Below are positions 1-8,430 of a stretch of 64,000 bases of DNA, piece after piece. Under the pieces are notes generated by a model. The model searched no databases, had not been told where the DNA came from, and saw nothing but the letters and a program-made list of their open reading frames with translations. Numbering within the stretch: the first letter of the stretch is position 1; every line of letters starts with the position of its first letter. A program made the translations under genes and the position numbers. This DNA comes from Roseimicrobium gellanilyticum (GTDB lineage Bacteria > Verrucomicrobiota > Verrucomicrobiia > Verrucomicrobiales > Verrucomicrobiaceae): NCBI RefSeq assembly GCF_003315205.1, contig NZ_QNRR01000007.1, positions 1 through 64,000 of the forward strand, given 5' to 3'.

Positions 1-60
1 TGCAAAGCCGATGATAGCCTGACGAAAGGTCACGCAAAAGTAGGCAGTCGCCAGTTTATT
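1..60 (+). ncRNA. Possible structured RNA (riboswitch-like), truncated by window edge
   Basis: The first 60 bases hold two GCAAA boxes (2-6 and 34-38). Between them is a short hairpin: TGAC at 20-23 pairs with GTCA at 29-32 around a GAAAG loop. GCC at 17-19 can stack on it by pairing with GGC at 43-45. A GAAA-capped hairpin next to ACGCAAA boxes recalls the c-di-GMP-I (GEMM-I) aptamer, but its second helical domain is not recognisable and the 5' part lies outside the window. A strong intrinsic terminator begins six bases later, which is the usual layout of a transcription-attenuating riboswitch. The class assignment is a guess. Confidence 0.3.
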
Positions 61-65
61 TCATT

Positions 66-105
66 CAAGGCCGTTCCAGAAATGGAACGGCCTTGACGTT
101 TTTAT
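66..105 (+). terminator. Strong intrinsic terminator
   Basis: A perfect 13-bp stem (66-78 with 83-95) is closed by a GAAA tetraloop (79-82) and followed by ACGTTTTTAT. It could end an upstream transcript, or be the off-state terminator of the RNA element just before it, controlling the gene that starts at 177. Confidence 0.85.
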
Positions 106-176
106 ACCGCATGAACGGCGCGGGCCGTGGCGGTTTACAATGGGATGCCAAAAAGCAGATGCTACTTCAGTGACGC

Positions 177-671
177 ATGTACGGCAGCATCACCCTCGAC
201 ATCTCCGGCTTGGGAATCATCATGTACTCCCCGGCCCATGCCGCCCACATCGCGCAGGATGAGGACTACTTCACTGCAAACTACTGGAGAGAATCGGACG
301 TTCAGCGCCACATTCAGAAAGGAACCATCGTGGGTTTCGGCACCGGCAGTTCAGGGAGGTTCAAGCTCGATTTCTTCGAGGGGTATCCGACTGACGCACG
401 CATTGAGGAAGCCGAGTTCAAATACCGTCTCGGCCTTGTCGTCACGGGTGGTAAAATCTGCATCCGTGATCTCTATGATCTGATGCGTTGGTCGGTTGCT
501 TGCCCTGAGAGCCAGATCCTCACCCTCAAAGACGGCATCTATCACGTCACCCTCTGTAGTGACAGCCCTGCTTCAGGAATCTTGGGTGATGACCAGCGGA
601 TCGAAATCTATCTGCAACCGATGGCGGAGTTCCCAGCTATCGCCACCACCGGAATTCCTTCGCTGGTCTGA
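177..671 (+). CDS. Hypothetical protein, 164 aa
   Basis: An intact 164-residue reading frame without signal peptide or membrane segment. It is mixed beta-rich, with several aromatic/Gly patches (GRFKLDFFEGY around residues 60-70), which suggests a small soluble domain. It faintly recalls ComJ/immunity-like proteins, but not enough to name it. It is the first gene after the terminator at 66-105, so readthrough there may control it. No convincing ribosome binding site precedes the ATG. An overlapping frame starting at 127 has less protein-like composition and was set aside. Confidence 0.5.
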   Translation: MYGSITLDISGLGIIMYSPAHAAHIAQDEDYFTANYWRESDVQRHIQKGTIVGFGTGSSGRFKLDFFEGYPTDARIEEAEFKYRLGLVVTGGKICIRDLYDLMRWSVACPESQILTLKDGIYHVTLCSDSPASGILGDDQRIEIYLQPMAEFPAIATTGIPSLV

Positions 672-973
672 CCCAGTGGAGGATTGGTGGTCCCGGTGTC
701 GCAGAGCGACACCCGAGCCCGCGACCTCACCCACGGCTCACCTTTTCGGGCGTCTTCTCCAACGCATCTGCTCCCACCGCCCAGCGCTCCCGGCGCCTGC
801 ACTTCATCATTGCCCCGCATTTCACCAAGGTGTACAGTCACCCTGAGTGAAACCCACCCAGACCCCAGGAAACGATAGTTCGTTTGGCCGATTTTGAAGT
901 TTTTCACCACCCACGCCGCATGAACGCCCTAACACCCACCACAGTAGCCAGGCTGTCAGGCGCACGCGCGCAA
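672..973. other. Intergenic region with hairpins, no gene seen
   Basis: Between two convergent hypothetical genes. An 8-bp perfect stem (695-702 with 706-713, loop AGA) lies 24 bases after the upstream stop but has no T-tract. A weaker hairpin (870-875 with 880-885) follows. Short frames on both strands have no protein-like character. Confidence 0.5.
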
Positions 974-1336
974 TCACACCCCGCACAAACTGAAATCCGA
1001 GTACTTCGGACGCCCCTGCGGATTCCGTCCATTCCGCCGGAGCTGGAAGCGAATGTCCTGTCTCTGCTCTGCAGTCTCCCACGGTGCGAACCGCGACATC
1101 CGCTCGAGATGCTTGAGGTAATTCTCCAGGAGGTCCAGCGCCTGTGGCGTGTTCTCCCGGAAGTAACGACCGTTGATCCGGAACGCATAGCCGGCGTCTA
1201 CCTGCCAAAAAAGCACCTCGTAACGCCTCCCTTGTGCATCCTCCACGGTTCGGGTCCGCCCCTGCTGGCCCACCACTCGTACTTCTTGACGGTCTGTGAG
1301 ACCCTCGGGGAGGGGATAGCCTGAGCTGTCACTCAT
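974..1336 (-). CDS. Hypothetical protein, about 120 aa
   Basis: A minus-strand frame reading as a soluble, Arg/Glu-rich protein with a plausible domain in the middle (YEVLFWQVDAGYAFRI, near residues 43-58), ending in FSLCGV. The start at 1336 (MSDSS) is preferred because a weak GAGAG purine stretch precedes it. In-frame starts at 1348 and 1387 would add 4 or 17 residues. No family was recognised. It is convergent with the gene at 177 and divergent from the oxidoreductase at 1534. Confidence 0.45.
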   Translation of the reverse strand: MSDSSGYPLPEGLTDRQEVRVVGQQGRTRTVEDAQGRRYEVLFWQVDAGYAFRINGRYFRENTPQALDLLENYLKHLERMSRFAPWETAEQRQDIRFQLRRNGRNPQGRPKYSDFSLCGV

Positions 1337-1533
1337 CCAGGCTCTCATGCCTGGCTTTGGGGAAATGGTACGCCGTTCCAGTTGCATGGTAGAATGTTTG
1401 AACACTGTTCAAAAGAACGCAAGTGCAAATTGTATGAAAATCTGCACATGCATCGGCTACATCTTGGAATCGATTCATGGCCAACACCGGGATGGATCCG
1501 CGTCGGCCTTGACCCACCTCGATTTCTCAGGCA

Positions 1534-2835
1534 ATGCTCGCGCCAATGAGTTTGTATGATGTGATCATCATTGGCGGCGGCCCTGGCGGCAGCACGGCGG
1601 GCAGTGCCCTGGCGCAGCAGGGGAAAAAAGTCCTGATTCTTGAGCGCGAAAAGTTCCCCCGTTTCCATGTGGGGGAGTCCCTCATTCCCTTTGGCAATGA
1701 AGAACTGCGAGCCATTGGAGTCTGGGACCGTCTCACGAAGTCCAGTTTCGTGCCCAAGCTTGGTGCCGAGTTCGTGCTGGGAAACTCCACGGCTGGCATC
1801 CAGATCGTCTTCGGCAAGCACCTGCCACCCCACTACGCGCAGACCTTCCAGGTGGAGCGCTCCAAGTTCGACGACATCCTCCTCGATCACGCTGCCTCCT
1901 GTGGTTGCGAAGTGTGGCAGGAGACTTTGGTGCAGTCCTTCGAAGTGAATGATGATGGCGCCAAGATCGTCTGCAAGCGCGGGGATCAGACCATCGAACT
2001 GCAGTCCCGTTGGTTGCTCGATGCGAGCGGCCGCGATGCCTTCATGGGCAAGCGCATGGACCTGCCCAAGGATGACCTTGGTATGCCAAAGAAGTTCGCC
2101 ACCTTCGCCCACTTCAAGGGGGTGAAGCGAAATGACCCACCGGCGGATGGTTACATCACCATTGTGCGTCTCGATTTCGGCTGGTTCTGGATGATCCCGC
2201 TCGATGACGTGAAGACTTCCATCGGTCTCGTGCAGACGCTGGAGCACTACAAGTCCACCGGCCTGAAGCCGGACGAGTGCTTCGAGAAAGTCGTGGCTTC
2301 CTATCCCGAAATCCGCCGGCGCATGGAGAGTGCCGAGCGCGTGGGAGAGTACCGCGTGGTGAGCGACTACACCTACCGCTATGAGGTGAATGCCGGCAAT
2401 CGCTGGCTGCTCATCGGTGACGCTGCTGGCTTCATCGATCCCATCTTCTCATCCGGTGTGATGCTTTCCATCAAGTCTGGATATCTTGCGGCCTCAAAAG
2501 TGATCGCTGCGGATAAGGCCGGCACTGCGCTCTCGCTTGATGAGCAGAAGCGCTACACGAAGAAGGTGGGCCAGATGAGCAAGGTCTTCCTGCGAATGAT
2601 CAAGATGTTCTATGACCGCAATGGATTCGAGGTCTTCATGACCCCGGCTCCGGATCCGCAGATGGAGTGGGCCGTGTTCAACCTCGTTGCGGGCAATACA
2701 GATTTCAGCTGGTGGCTCCACTTCAAGGTCAAGATGTTCTACGCCATCTGCGCCATTCAGAAATACTTCCCCATCGTGCCGCGCCTGGATTATTCCGAGA
2801 GGCCTGCCGTGCAGCAAGCACAAGTGACCGCATGA
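1534..2835 (+). CDS. FAD-dependent oxidoreductase, flavin halogenase-like
   Basis: A 433-residue flavoprotein of the tryptophan-halogenase / geranylgeranyl-reductase superfamily. Visible features are the N-terminal dinucleotide-binding GGGPGG (residues 14-19), the HVGES segment near 45, Lys75 in VPKLGAEF (the position of the lysine essential in flavin-dependent halogenases), the WxWxIP signature as WFWMIP at 217-222, and the second FAD motif GDAAGFIDP near 297. WxWxIP plus Lys75 supports an FADH2-dependent halogenase or a close monooxygenase relative; the substrate is unknown. An in-frame ATG at 1546 gives a start nearer the Rossmann strand and is an alternative. Its stop overlaps the next gene (ATGA), implying translational coupling. 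Confidence 0.85.
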   Translation: MLAPMSLYDVIIIGGGPGGSTAGSALAQQGKKVLILEREKFPRFHVGESLIPFGNEELRAIGVWDRLTKSSFVPKLGAEFVLGNSTAGIQIVFGKHLPPHYAQTFQVERSKFDDILLDHAASCGCEVWQETLVQSFEVNDDGAKIVCKRGDQTIELQSRWLLDASGRDAFMGKRMDLPKDDLGMPKKFATFAHFKGVKRNDPPADGYITIVRLDFGWFWMIPLDDVKTSIGLVQTLEHYKSTGLKPDECFEKVVASYPEIRRRMESAERVGEYRVVSDYTYRYEVNAGNRWLLIGDAAGFIDPIFSSGVMLSIKSGYLAASKVIAADKAGTALSLDEQKRYTKKVGQMSKVFLRMIKMFYDRNGFEVFMTPAPDPQMEWAVFNLVAGNTDFSWWLHFKVKMFYAICAIQKYFPIVPRLDYSERPAVQQAQVTA

Positions 2836-3230
2836 GCATGCGTCTCTGGAGTCTCATTCTAAGGTGCGTGATGGCAGGCATGCTCTGCCTGACTTGCACA
2901 CATTGCGCCAGTACTCCGGAAGAGGAGGCCAGGGAGTGGGCCTCCATTCTGGAGCATCGTCTGTCACGTGAGTGGATTCTGCAGGCCAAAGTCGTCACCT
3001 TGGGAGAGCAGACGGTGTATTTCCATGGAGAGGCGGAAGTTGGGCCGGAACTCCCACTCGTCGGATGGGCCGGCGATATCACAGGGGACGTGCTGATCAT
3101 CACCCCGAAGTCCGCCACCGTGTGCACTAATCTGAAGGTCACTCCTGACGGTGGTGTGCATGTTGCCGGTAGATCCCATACGGAGGCCAAAGATCCGCCC
3201 AATGCCTGGGAATATCTCGTGCCCCGATGA
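2832..3230 (+). CDS. Small exported protein, possible lipoprotein
   Basis: A 132-residue protein with an N-terminal hydrophobic segment rich in Cys (CLTCTHCAS, residues about 18-26). It could be a poor lipobox or a normal signal peptide. The rest is a compact soluble domain with no family recognised. Its ATG overlaps the stop of the halogenase-like gene, and its own stop overlaps the start of the NlpC/P60-like gene, so the three form one tightly coupled operon. Confidence 0.65.
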   Translation: MSMRLWSLILRCVMAGMLCLTCTHCASTPEEEAREWASILEHRLSREWILQAKVVTLGEQTVYFHGEAEVGPELPLVGWAGDITGDVLIITPKSATVCTNLKVTPDGGVHVAGRSHTEAKDPPNAWEYLVPR

Positions 3231-3955
3231 AGCTTTTGCATCTCGCAGGAGCGCTCCTTTGCGGCCTGCTGCTCACACAGTGCGTCAGCACTCCGAGCGC
3301 GAGCGATGAAGCGATCGGTCCACTTGCCTCGGTCACGCAGGCTGAGTCCCTGGCGATCGCTGAGCGCTACCTGAACCATCGCTGGGCCGCGACCGAAAAG
3401 CAGGCGATGCACGGCGTCGATCCTGACGGTGTACGCGTCGACACCCCCGACGCGACCTTTCGCCCGGCAGGCCGCACACCCGGATGGTGGAAGTCTGGTC
3501 AGGTGAACGTCGGCATTCCCTACTGCTGGGGAGCCGACGATACCCCAGAGAGCTTCGATCAAGGGGTGCGTCAGGGAAAATGGGCGGGAGACATCTACAC
3601 CTCGGCGAAACGCAAAGGGCTCGCCTCCGCGCGCAGCAAACATACCGTGGGCGCGGATTGCAGCGGCTTCATTTCACGCTGCTGGAATCTGGACTGGCAT
3701 TGCTCTACCCGCACCATTCCGAAGATTTGCGACAAGCTGGCGACCTATGACGAACTCCAGCCAGGCGACGCGCTGAACACCGTCAATGGCCACGTCCTGC
3801 TCTTCGCTGCCTTCTCGAAGCCGGACAAAAGCGAGCTCCTGGTTTATGAGACCGGCAGCCCGCTCGGTTGGCTGGTCACGAAGCACACCACGCCCGTTGG
3901 GTTTCTTCAGGGATTGGGGTACGAACCATACCGGTACCGTGGGATGCGCCGGTGA
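3227..3955 (+). CDS. NlpC/P60-like cysteine peptidase lipoprotein
   Basis: A 242-residue protein with a lipoprotein signal (LLLTQC, lipidated Cys19). The catalytic domain shows the NlpC/P60-type layout: GADCSGF with nucleophile Cys145, followed by NGHVLLF with His189. Such enzymes usually cleave peptidoglycan stem peptides or related amide bonds in the periplasm. The start overlaps the previous stop by four bases. The pairing with a halogenase-like flavoprotein is unusual; a shared pathway is only inferred from the overlaps. Confidence 0.75.
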   Translation: MKLLHLAGALLCGLLLTQCVSTPSASDEAIGPLASVTQAESLAIAERYLNHRWAATEKQAMHGVDPDGVRVDTPDATFRPAGRTPGWWKSGQVNVGIPYCWGADDTPESFDQGVRQGKWAGDIYTSAKRKGLASARSKHTVGADCSGFISRCWNLDWHCSTRTIPKICDKLATYDELQPGDALNTVNGHVLLFAAFSKPDKSELLVYETGSPLGWLVTKHTTPVGFLQGLGYEPYRYRGMRR

Positions 3956-3985
3956 GCGGCGACTGTTCACTGAGTTGTCGAGGGA

Positions 3986-4477
3986 CTACTTCGACATGCC
4001 CGTACCCGTTGCACTTCCCGGAGGATCAACCGTGGAGACAATCAGCGGGTAGTCCGTGAGTTGCTCCAGCTTGATGCCGTAGAGCTGGCAGATGGCATTC
4101 GCTTCGGAATCGGGGTAGGGGTCGCGGTAGTAAATTTCCTTTACCCCATAGGCGCACAGCATCTGGGCGCAGGAGGTGCAAGGCATGGTGGTGCAGGCCA
4201 CCAGCTTCACGTTCCCCCGGGTGAAGAGACTGCAGAGGTTCACCTCGGCATGGAGCATGTATTTGCGCCGGGTATCGCGGTCCAGCCAGAACTCATGGTC
4301 GGCATTGAACCCCGGCGCCAGGCCGTTGTAAGCCGTGCCTATGACGCGGTTATCAAAGTCGAAGGCCACAGCGCCGACCTTCCTGAATGGGTCTTCAGAG
4401 CGCAGGCTGGCCACGTGGGCCAGTGCCATGGCGTACTCGGGAATGGTCAGGCGTGTCTTCGTGGCGGGTGCGCTCAT
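3986..4477 (-). CDS. dCMP deaminase (deoxycytidylate deaminase family)
   Basis: A 163-residue zinc-dependent cytidine/deoxycytidylate deaminase. It has the HAEVN motif (His76 zinc ligand, Glu78 proton shuttle) and PCTSC (Cys100 and Cys103 zinc ligands). It would convert dCMP to dUMP for dTTP synthesis in the cytoplasm. It resembles the ComEB/dCMP deaminase group more than tRNA adenosine deaminases. It is monocistronic, convergent with the NlpC-like gene and divergent from the beta-barrel gene. Confidence 0.88.
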   Translation of the reverse strand: MSAPATKTRLTIPEYAMALAHVASLRSEDPFRKVGAVAFDFDNRVIGTAYNGLAPGFNADHEFWLDRDTRRKYMLHAEVNLCSLFTRGNVKLVACTTMPCTSCAQMLCAYGVKEIYYRDPYPDSEANAICQLYGIKLEQLTDYPLIVSTVDPPGSATGTGMSK

Positions 4478-4775
4478 GCGGGAGTGAAGGGTGGCGGTCT
4501 GCCCGGCAGGACAGCCCGTTGGGACCCTGCTTTTTCCGCAGTTCCGCCTCCCAAGTCAAGGCTGTGGTGGAATGCCCGATGGTGAGGGAGGTATCCTTCA
4601 TTTGTCACGGCCTGCAAAAAAAGCCGCAATCCGGGCAAAATGAAGGCAGAAGAACCGATTTTTGAAAGACCTTTTTCGTGGCAGATTTTTTTCCCACCCG
4701 TGACGAAATCTCCTCGACAAGGGTAGACCACTTTGCTTGCATGGCGTTGCATCGCCCTCTTTTTTAGCCTTTTGT
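4478..4775. other. Divergent intergenic region
   Basis: It separates the dCMP deaminase from the exopolysaccharide block and should carry promoters for both. Several A/T tracts (4614-4622, 4686-4693, 4760-4766) stand out from the GC-rich surroundings. An imperfect inverted pair (CCTTCATTTG near 4597 and CAAAATGAAGG near 4636) could form a long hairpin. No gene is seen. Confidence 0.4.
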
Positions 4776-6680
4776 ATGACTCCCTGCGCAAAAATTCATC
4801 TCCCCAGAATTGTTGCTGCGTGCCTTTCACTCCTTGCCGCCCATCAATTTACAACAACCGCCTCGGCGCAAACGGGCGTAGCCCCTTCGCAGACAGGGCT
4901 TTTCTTTGACGATCTGCGCAATCGCGCGGCGCTTTTTCGTCAGCAGGAAGCGGCGGATGAATCTGCTACCAGCTCTGCGGGAACCTATGACTTTAATCGC
5001 GGTGAGTACACCGGCGAATCGACTCCGGATGAGGAGCGTCCTCTCGGAGAGCGTACCCAGCTGGAAGAGAGCGTTGGCCGCTCCTTGGGCGCAGATGATT
5101 TCCGCGGAGGATATGTAGGCGGTTCGCGTCGTCGCCCGGGCGACTACACGGGTTCCTCCTCGAGCCCATATCCCGCGACCACCACGTTCTTCGCGCCGAC
5201 CTACATCACGGATCCCTTCCTGGCTGGAAAGCGCAACATCAAGCTCGGCCCGGTAAACATTGGTTTGGGCCTAAACGGCAATCTTGAGTACAACGACAAC
5301 GTCAATCAGGCACATTCCGATGCGCAGGATGACTTGATCGCGGGCCTCTACATGAACGTAGACGCCAACTACCAAATCACCGAGCAGCAGCGCTTCTCTC
5401 TCTCGGTCACCATGGGGGTGGACCATTACTTTAACCACCCTGAGCTCAGCCCCAACGGCAAGGATTTTAACTTGAACGTCTTCCCCGGCTCGACGCTGGC
5501 GTTCGATGTGATGGTGGGTGATATCCTCTTCGTCATCTATGATCGCGTTTCGGTGCGCCCGGCGTCCCAGACCGAATTCGCGCTGGACGACCTGGACGTG
5601 TTCGGGGTCTTCCAGAACGACATTGGTCTGGCCATGAGCTGGGCCATCAATTCGAAGACCAGCCTGTCGGTGAACTACAACCACTCCGACTCTCTCGCGC
5701 TGGAAGACAATTTCTCCGAGACAGATCGCACGGTTGATTCAGTGTCGGGATCGTTGGCCTTTACACCGACTGGCACTTACACCATTGGCATCGAGGGAAG
5801 CGTCTCGTGGGTCAACTATGATGAAGAGTTCAACAACGATGGTGTTACTTCCAGTGCGGGCGTCTTCCTTATTCTGCCCATCACAAGGAGCACCATCCTG
5901 AAGGCGTCCGGTGGTTACCAGCACTTCGAGTTCGATACGCCTCCGGCTTTCACCCGCAGTGTTTCGGATCAGGACATCGCTTCCACGCAGGCGCAGATCG
6001 ATACTCTGAATGCCCAGGCCGCTTCAATCAATGTGGCGACTTCGCCAAACCCAGTGCAGGCGCAGGAACAACTGGCCGCCATTCAGGAGCAGCAGCTGGC
6101 TCTGCAGGATCAACTGGCCGCCCAGCAAATCCAGAAGCAGCAGGATGACGTCACCGAATCCAGCCGCAGCTTCGACAGCAACAGCGAGCTCGACGACTAC
6201 TACTATAATGTCACGCTGTTCAACCAGCTCAACGCCCGCATCTCCCATCAACTCAGCTTCGGTCACGAATCCTCGCTCAACACGAGTTCGAACTTCCTTA
6301 CGGCTGACTATGTCACCTACGCTGTTGGTATGATCGCCTGGCGCGGCGCCCGTTTCACCCTCAGCACCTACTACGAAGATGCTGAAGATTCCGGCGGTCG
6401 CCTCGCGGAAGACGTGGAGCAGTGGGGCATCGACGCCCTCCTTACCCACCGCCTGAACAGCCGCCTTGTACTCGGCCTTGGCTATCACTACGGCAATACC
6501 GACTCCAACATCGAACTGCGCGACTACAACCAGCATGCTTTCTCCTTGGACGTAAGCTGGGCCTTCAACCGCAAGATGAATGTTGGTGTGGGATATCGTT
6601 ACCTGACCACGGATGCTGAGGACGAGCGCCAGAGCTTCGACCAGAATCGGTTCGTGATGTCCATGAACTACAACTTCTAA
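4776..6680 (+). CDS. Outer-membrane beta-barrel protein of the exopolysaccharide block
   Basis: About 634 residues: a signal peptide (MTPCAKIH to ASAQ), a low-complexity Ser/Gly/Tyr/Arg region, then repeated amphipathic aromatic strands ending in MSMNYNF, a terminal Phe typical of outer-membrane barrels. A Gln/Ala-rich predicted coiled-coil insert (nt 5970-6150, with QAQIDTLNAQ and QEQLAAIQEQ) interrupts the barrel. It precedes two SLBB export genes and a Wzc-like kinase, so it probably acts as an outer-membrane component for polysaccharide export. A TTG start at 4737 would add 13 residues; the ATG directly before the signal peptide is preferred. Confidence 0.8.
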   Translation: MTPCAKIHLPRIVAACLSLLAAHQFTTTASAQTGVAPSQTGLFFDDLRNRAALFRQQEAADESATSSAGTYDFNRGEYTGESTPDEERPLGERTQLEESVGRSLGADDFRGGYVGGSRRRPGDYTGSSSSPYPATTTFFAPTYITDPFLAGKRNIKLGPVNIGLGLNGNLEYNDNVNQAHSDAQDDLIAGLYMNVDANYQITEQQRFSLSVTMGVDHYFNHPELSPNGKDFNLNVFPGSTLAFDVMVGDILFVIYDRVSVRPASQTEFALDDLDVFGVFQNDIGLAMSWAINSKTSLSVNYNHSDSLALEDNFSETDRTVDSVSGSLAFTPTGTYTIGIEGSVSWVNYDEEFNNDGVTSSAGVFLILPITRSTILKASGGYQHFEFDTPPAFTRSVSDQDIASTQAQIDTLNAQAASINVATSPNPVQAQEQLAAIQEQQLALQDQLAAQQIQKQQDDVTESSRSFDSNSELDDYYYNVTLFNQLNARISHQLSFGHESSLNTSSNFLTADYVTYAVGMIAWRGARFTLSTYYEDAEDSGGRLAEDVEQWGIDALLTHRLNSRLVLGLGYHYGNTDSNIELRDYNQHAFSLDVSWAFNRKMNVGVGYRYLTTDAEDERQSFDQNRFVMSMNYNF

Positions 6681-6737
6681 CGAAGGATGGGCTTGATGTC
6701 CCCGTGGGGTGATGTCCGGGCCCTCAGGGAAGAATCC

Positions 6738-6766
6738 GCCCTCGCTTCCCGTCGTGGAGCGAGGGC
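6738..6766 (+). terminator. Hairpin after beta-barrel gene, weak terminator candidate
   Basis: A 9-bp perfect GC-rich stem (6738-6746 with 6758-6766) is followed by only TTGTCGTT, so termination would be partial at best. It lies in the 248-base gap before the first SLBB gene and may adjust expression of the export genes relative to the barrel gene. Confidence 0.4.
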
Positions 6767-6928
6767 TTGTCGTTAGCCACTTGGAAGTGGTCCGGCATTG
6801 CGTTTTGCGAATCTGGAGGAAGCGTCGCAGGCTGGGCGAGCGAATGATCTTGCAGTTCGAACATTGAAAAGGGAAACTTGTCCTAGTCGCATTCGAAATT
6901 TAAACTCAGTTCCCTGCCTTACCCCAGT

Positions 6929-7714
6929 ATGAAGCGCCTTCTTCCCCACGCCGTGGTTGCTGCGGCCCTGCTAGCCAGCCAGATCATCGCTGTTGCCCAA
7001 GACCCCGGATTCCTTCCTGCGCAGCCACAGAGCAGCCGCTCGCGTCAGCAGATCCAGCCGGCCGCTTCCCAGTCGCAAGCCCAGCCCGGGTCCATGGAGC
7101 GTGACGATGTTGCCGCCTCCGCGTCCCGGATCACCTCGATGACCCAGCTGGATGACTCGCGCCCGCTGCGTATCAAGGATCAGGTTGTCCTTCGTATTGT
7201 AGAGGACAAGGCGGAACCCAAAAGCCTGGTGGTTCAGGACTCTGGAGACATCTTTGCTCCCTACATTGGCTTGGTGAAAGCGGCAGGCCGTACCCCCCGC
7301 CAGCTGGCCTTGTACATGAAGGGTGAATTGGAGAAGCAGTACTTCCAGCAGGCCACTGTCATCGTGGCGCTTGAGCGTGCTTACATCCCCGGCAGGGGGG
7401 GGCGCCAAGGAGACGGCTTCGTCCCCGATGACATGGGTTATATCACCATCTATGGGCAGGTCATTCGCCAGGGCAAATATGAGTTCGCCCCGGAAGACCA
7501 GCTCACTGCCAGCCAGGCCATCCTGCGGGCGGGCGGCTTTGCCCCCTTCGCCAAGGACAAGGCGGTGAAGATCATCCGCAAAATTCCCGGCAAGGGTAAT
7601 GTGACCATTGTGGTGAACCTCCGCGATGTGATGACCAAGGGCCGTTTGGAGAAGGACATCACGATCTATCCCAACGACACCATCATTGTTGAGGAAAAAC
7701 TCATCAATTTCTAA
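6929..7714 (+). CDS. Polysaccharide export protein with Poly_export and SLBB domains (Wza-like)
   Basis: A 261-residue exported protein with signal peptide (LLASQIIAVAQ). A Gln/Ser/Pro-rich linker is followed by a Poly_export (PES) domain (LRIKDQVVLRI near residue 80, through about 150), then an SLBB domain (ITIYGQVIRQGKY near 171, to the end). Proteins of this type form the periplasmic/outer-membrane part of Wza-type polysaccharide export channels. It lacks the long C-terminal helix of classical Wza, so the neighbouring beta-barrel may provide the outer-membrane pore. Its last 75 residues are closely paralleled in the next gene. Confidence 0.85.
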   Translation: MKRLLPHAVVAAALLASQIIAVAQDPGFLPAQPQSSRSRQQIQPAASQSQAQPGSMERDDVAASASRITSMTQLDDSRPLRIKDQVVLRIVEDKAEPKSLVVQDSGDIFAPYIGLVKAAGRTPRQLALYMKGELEKQYFQQATVIVALERAYIPGRGGRQGDGFVPDDMGYITIYGQVIRQGKYEFAPEDQLTASQAILRAGGFAPFAKDKAVKIIRKIPGKGNVTIVVNLRDVMTKGRLEKDITIYPNDTIIVEEKLINF

Positions 7715-7833
7715 GAACGTCGCAACGTATGCGCCCAGAAGGGCGGAAAATCTTCCAAGGCTGGTCCGAGGGGTGGGTGCAAAGAGGTTCGGCAACAGCT
7801 GGCTCACTTCGCTCTCCTGGTTAACCGCCCTCC

Positions 7834-8310
7834 ATGGAAGTTCCAGCCCCCACGCAAAGCCCCTCTGGGCCATCCTCTCCCAAGGGGACACAGGGGCGGC
7901 TGTGGTTTTGGGTCGGGCTTACGATCGTTGCTCTGGTGGCAGGGGTGATGTCACTCCCCTACGTGGCTTCCACCCAAACCCCGGCGACGCCTCCCAGTCC
8001 TTCGCCTCCGAGATCCGCAGGAGCGGGGGCTGCCGGGCCCTACATTACCGTTTACGGTGAGGTGAAACACCAGGGAAGGTATGATTTCGTGACAGGGGAG
8101 ATGGTGGGAGGGGCGATCTTGCGCGTTGGCGGATTTTCCACAAAGGCCAAGGACAAAGCCGTGAAAGTCGTCCGAAAGGTGCCCGGGAAGGGGAATGTCA
8201 CCATCGTGGTAAACCTGAGGGATGTTTTTTCTGGGAAAGCACCGGGGAAGGACATCCCCCTCATTGCTGGCGACACCGTCATCGTCGAGGAAAAGCTGAT
8301 CAACTTCTAA
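7834..8310 (+). CDS. Membrane-anchored SLBB protein, paralogue of the upstream gene
   Basis: A 158-residue protein with a Pro/Ser-rich N terminus, one transmembrane helix (WFWVGLTIVALVAGV, residues about 24-38), a Pro-rich linker and a single SLBB domain (ITVYGEVKHQGRY onward). The final 80 residues match the preceding gene almost motif for motif (VPGKGNVTIVVNLRDV, VEEKLINF). The DNA differs at many synonymous positions, so the duplication is not recent. It has no PES domain, suggesting an inner-membrane adaptor between the export channel and the Wzc-like kinase. Confidence 0.8.
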   Translation: MEVPAPTQSPSGPSSPKGTQGRLWFWVGLTIVALVAGVMSLPYVASTQTPATPPSPSPPRSAGAGAAGPYITVYGEVKHQGRYDFVTGEMVGGAILRVGGFSTKAKDKAVKVVRKVPGKGNVTIVVNLRDVFSGKAPGKDIPLIAGDTVIVEEKLINF

Positions 8311-8430
8311 CGTCACCGTCACCAGAACGTCACTTGCATTGGCGTCTGTGGTGACAATGTAAACAAAATTTTCTTTTAACACCTGCTCAATCTGGTAAGC
8401 TCGTTTGCTGCCAGCTCATCCTGCTCCAAT

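Noticed and set aside
608-910. A 100-codon minus-strand frame with a second overlapping plus-strand frame at 684-878
   Set aside because: They overlap the hypothetical gene at 177-671 and a hairpin. Composition is not protein-like and there is no plausible start signal.
5960-6160. Short tandem repeat in the beta-barrel gene
   Set aside because: The CAG/CAA-rich stretch encodes a Gln/Ala coiled coil; units do not repeat at the DNA level.
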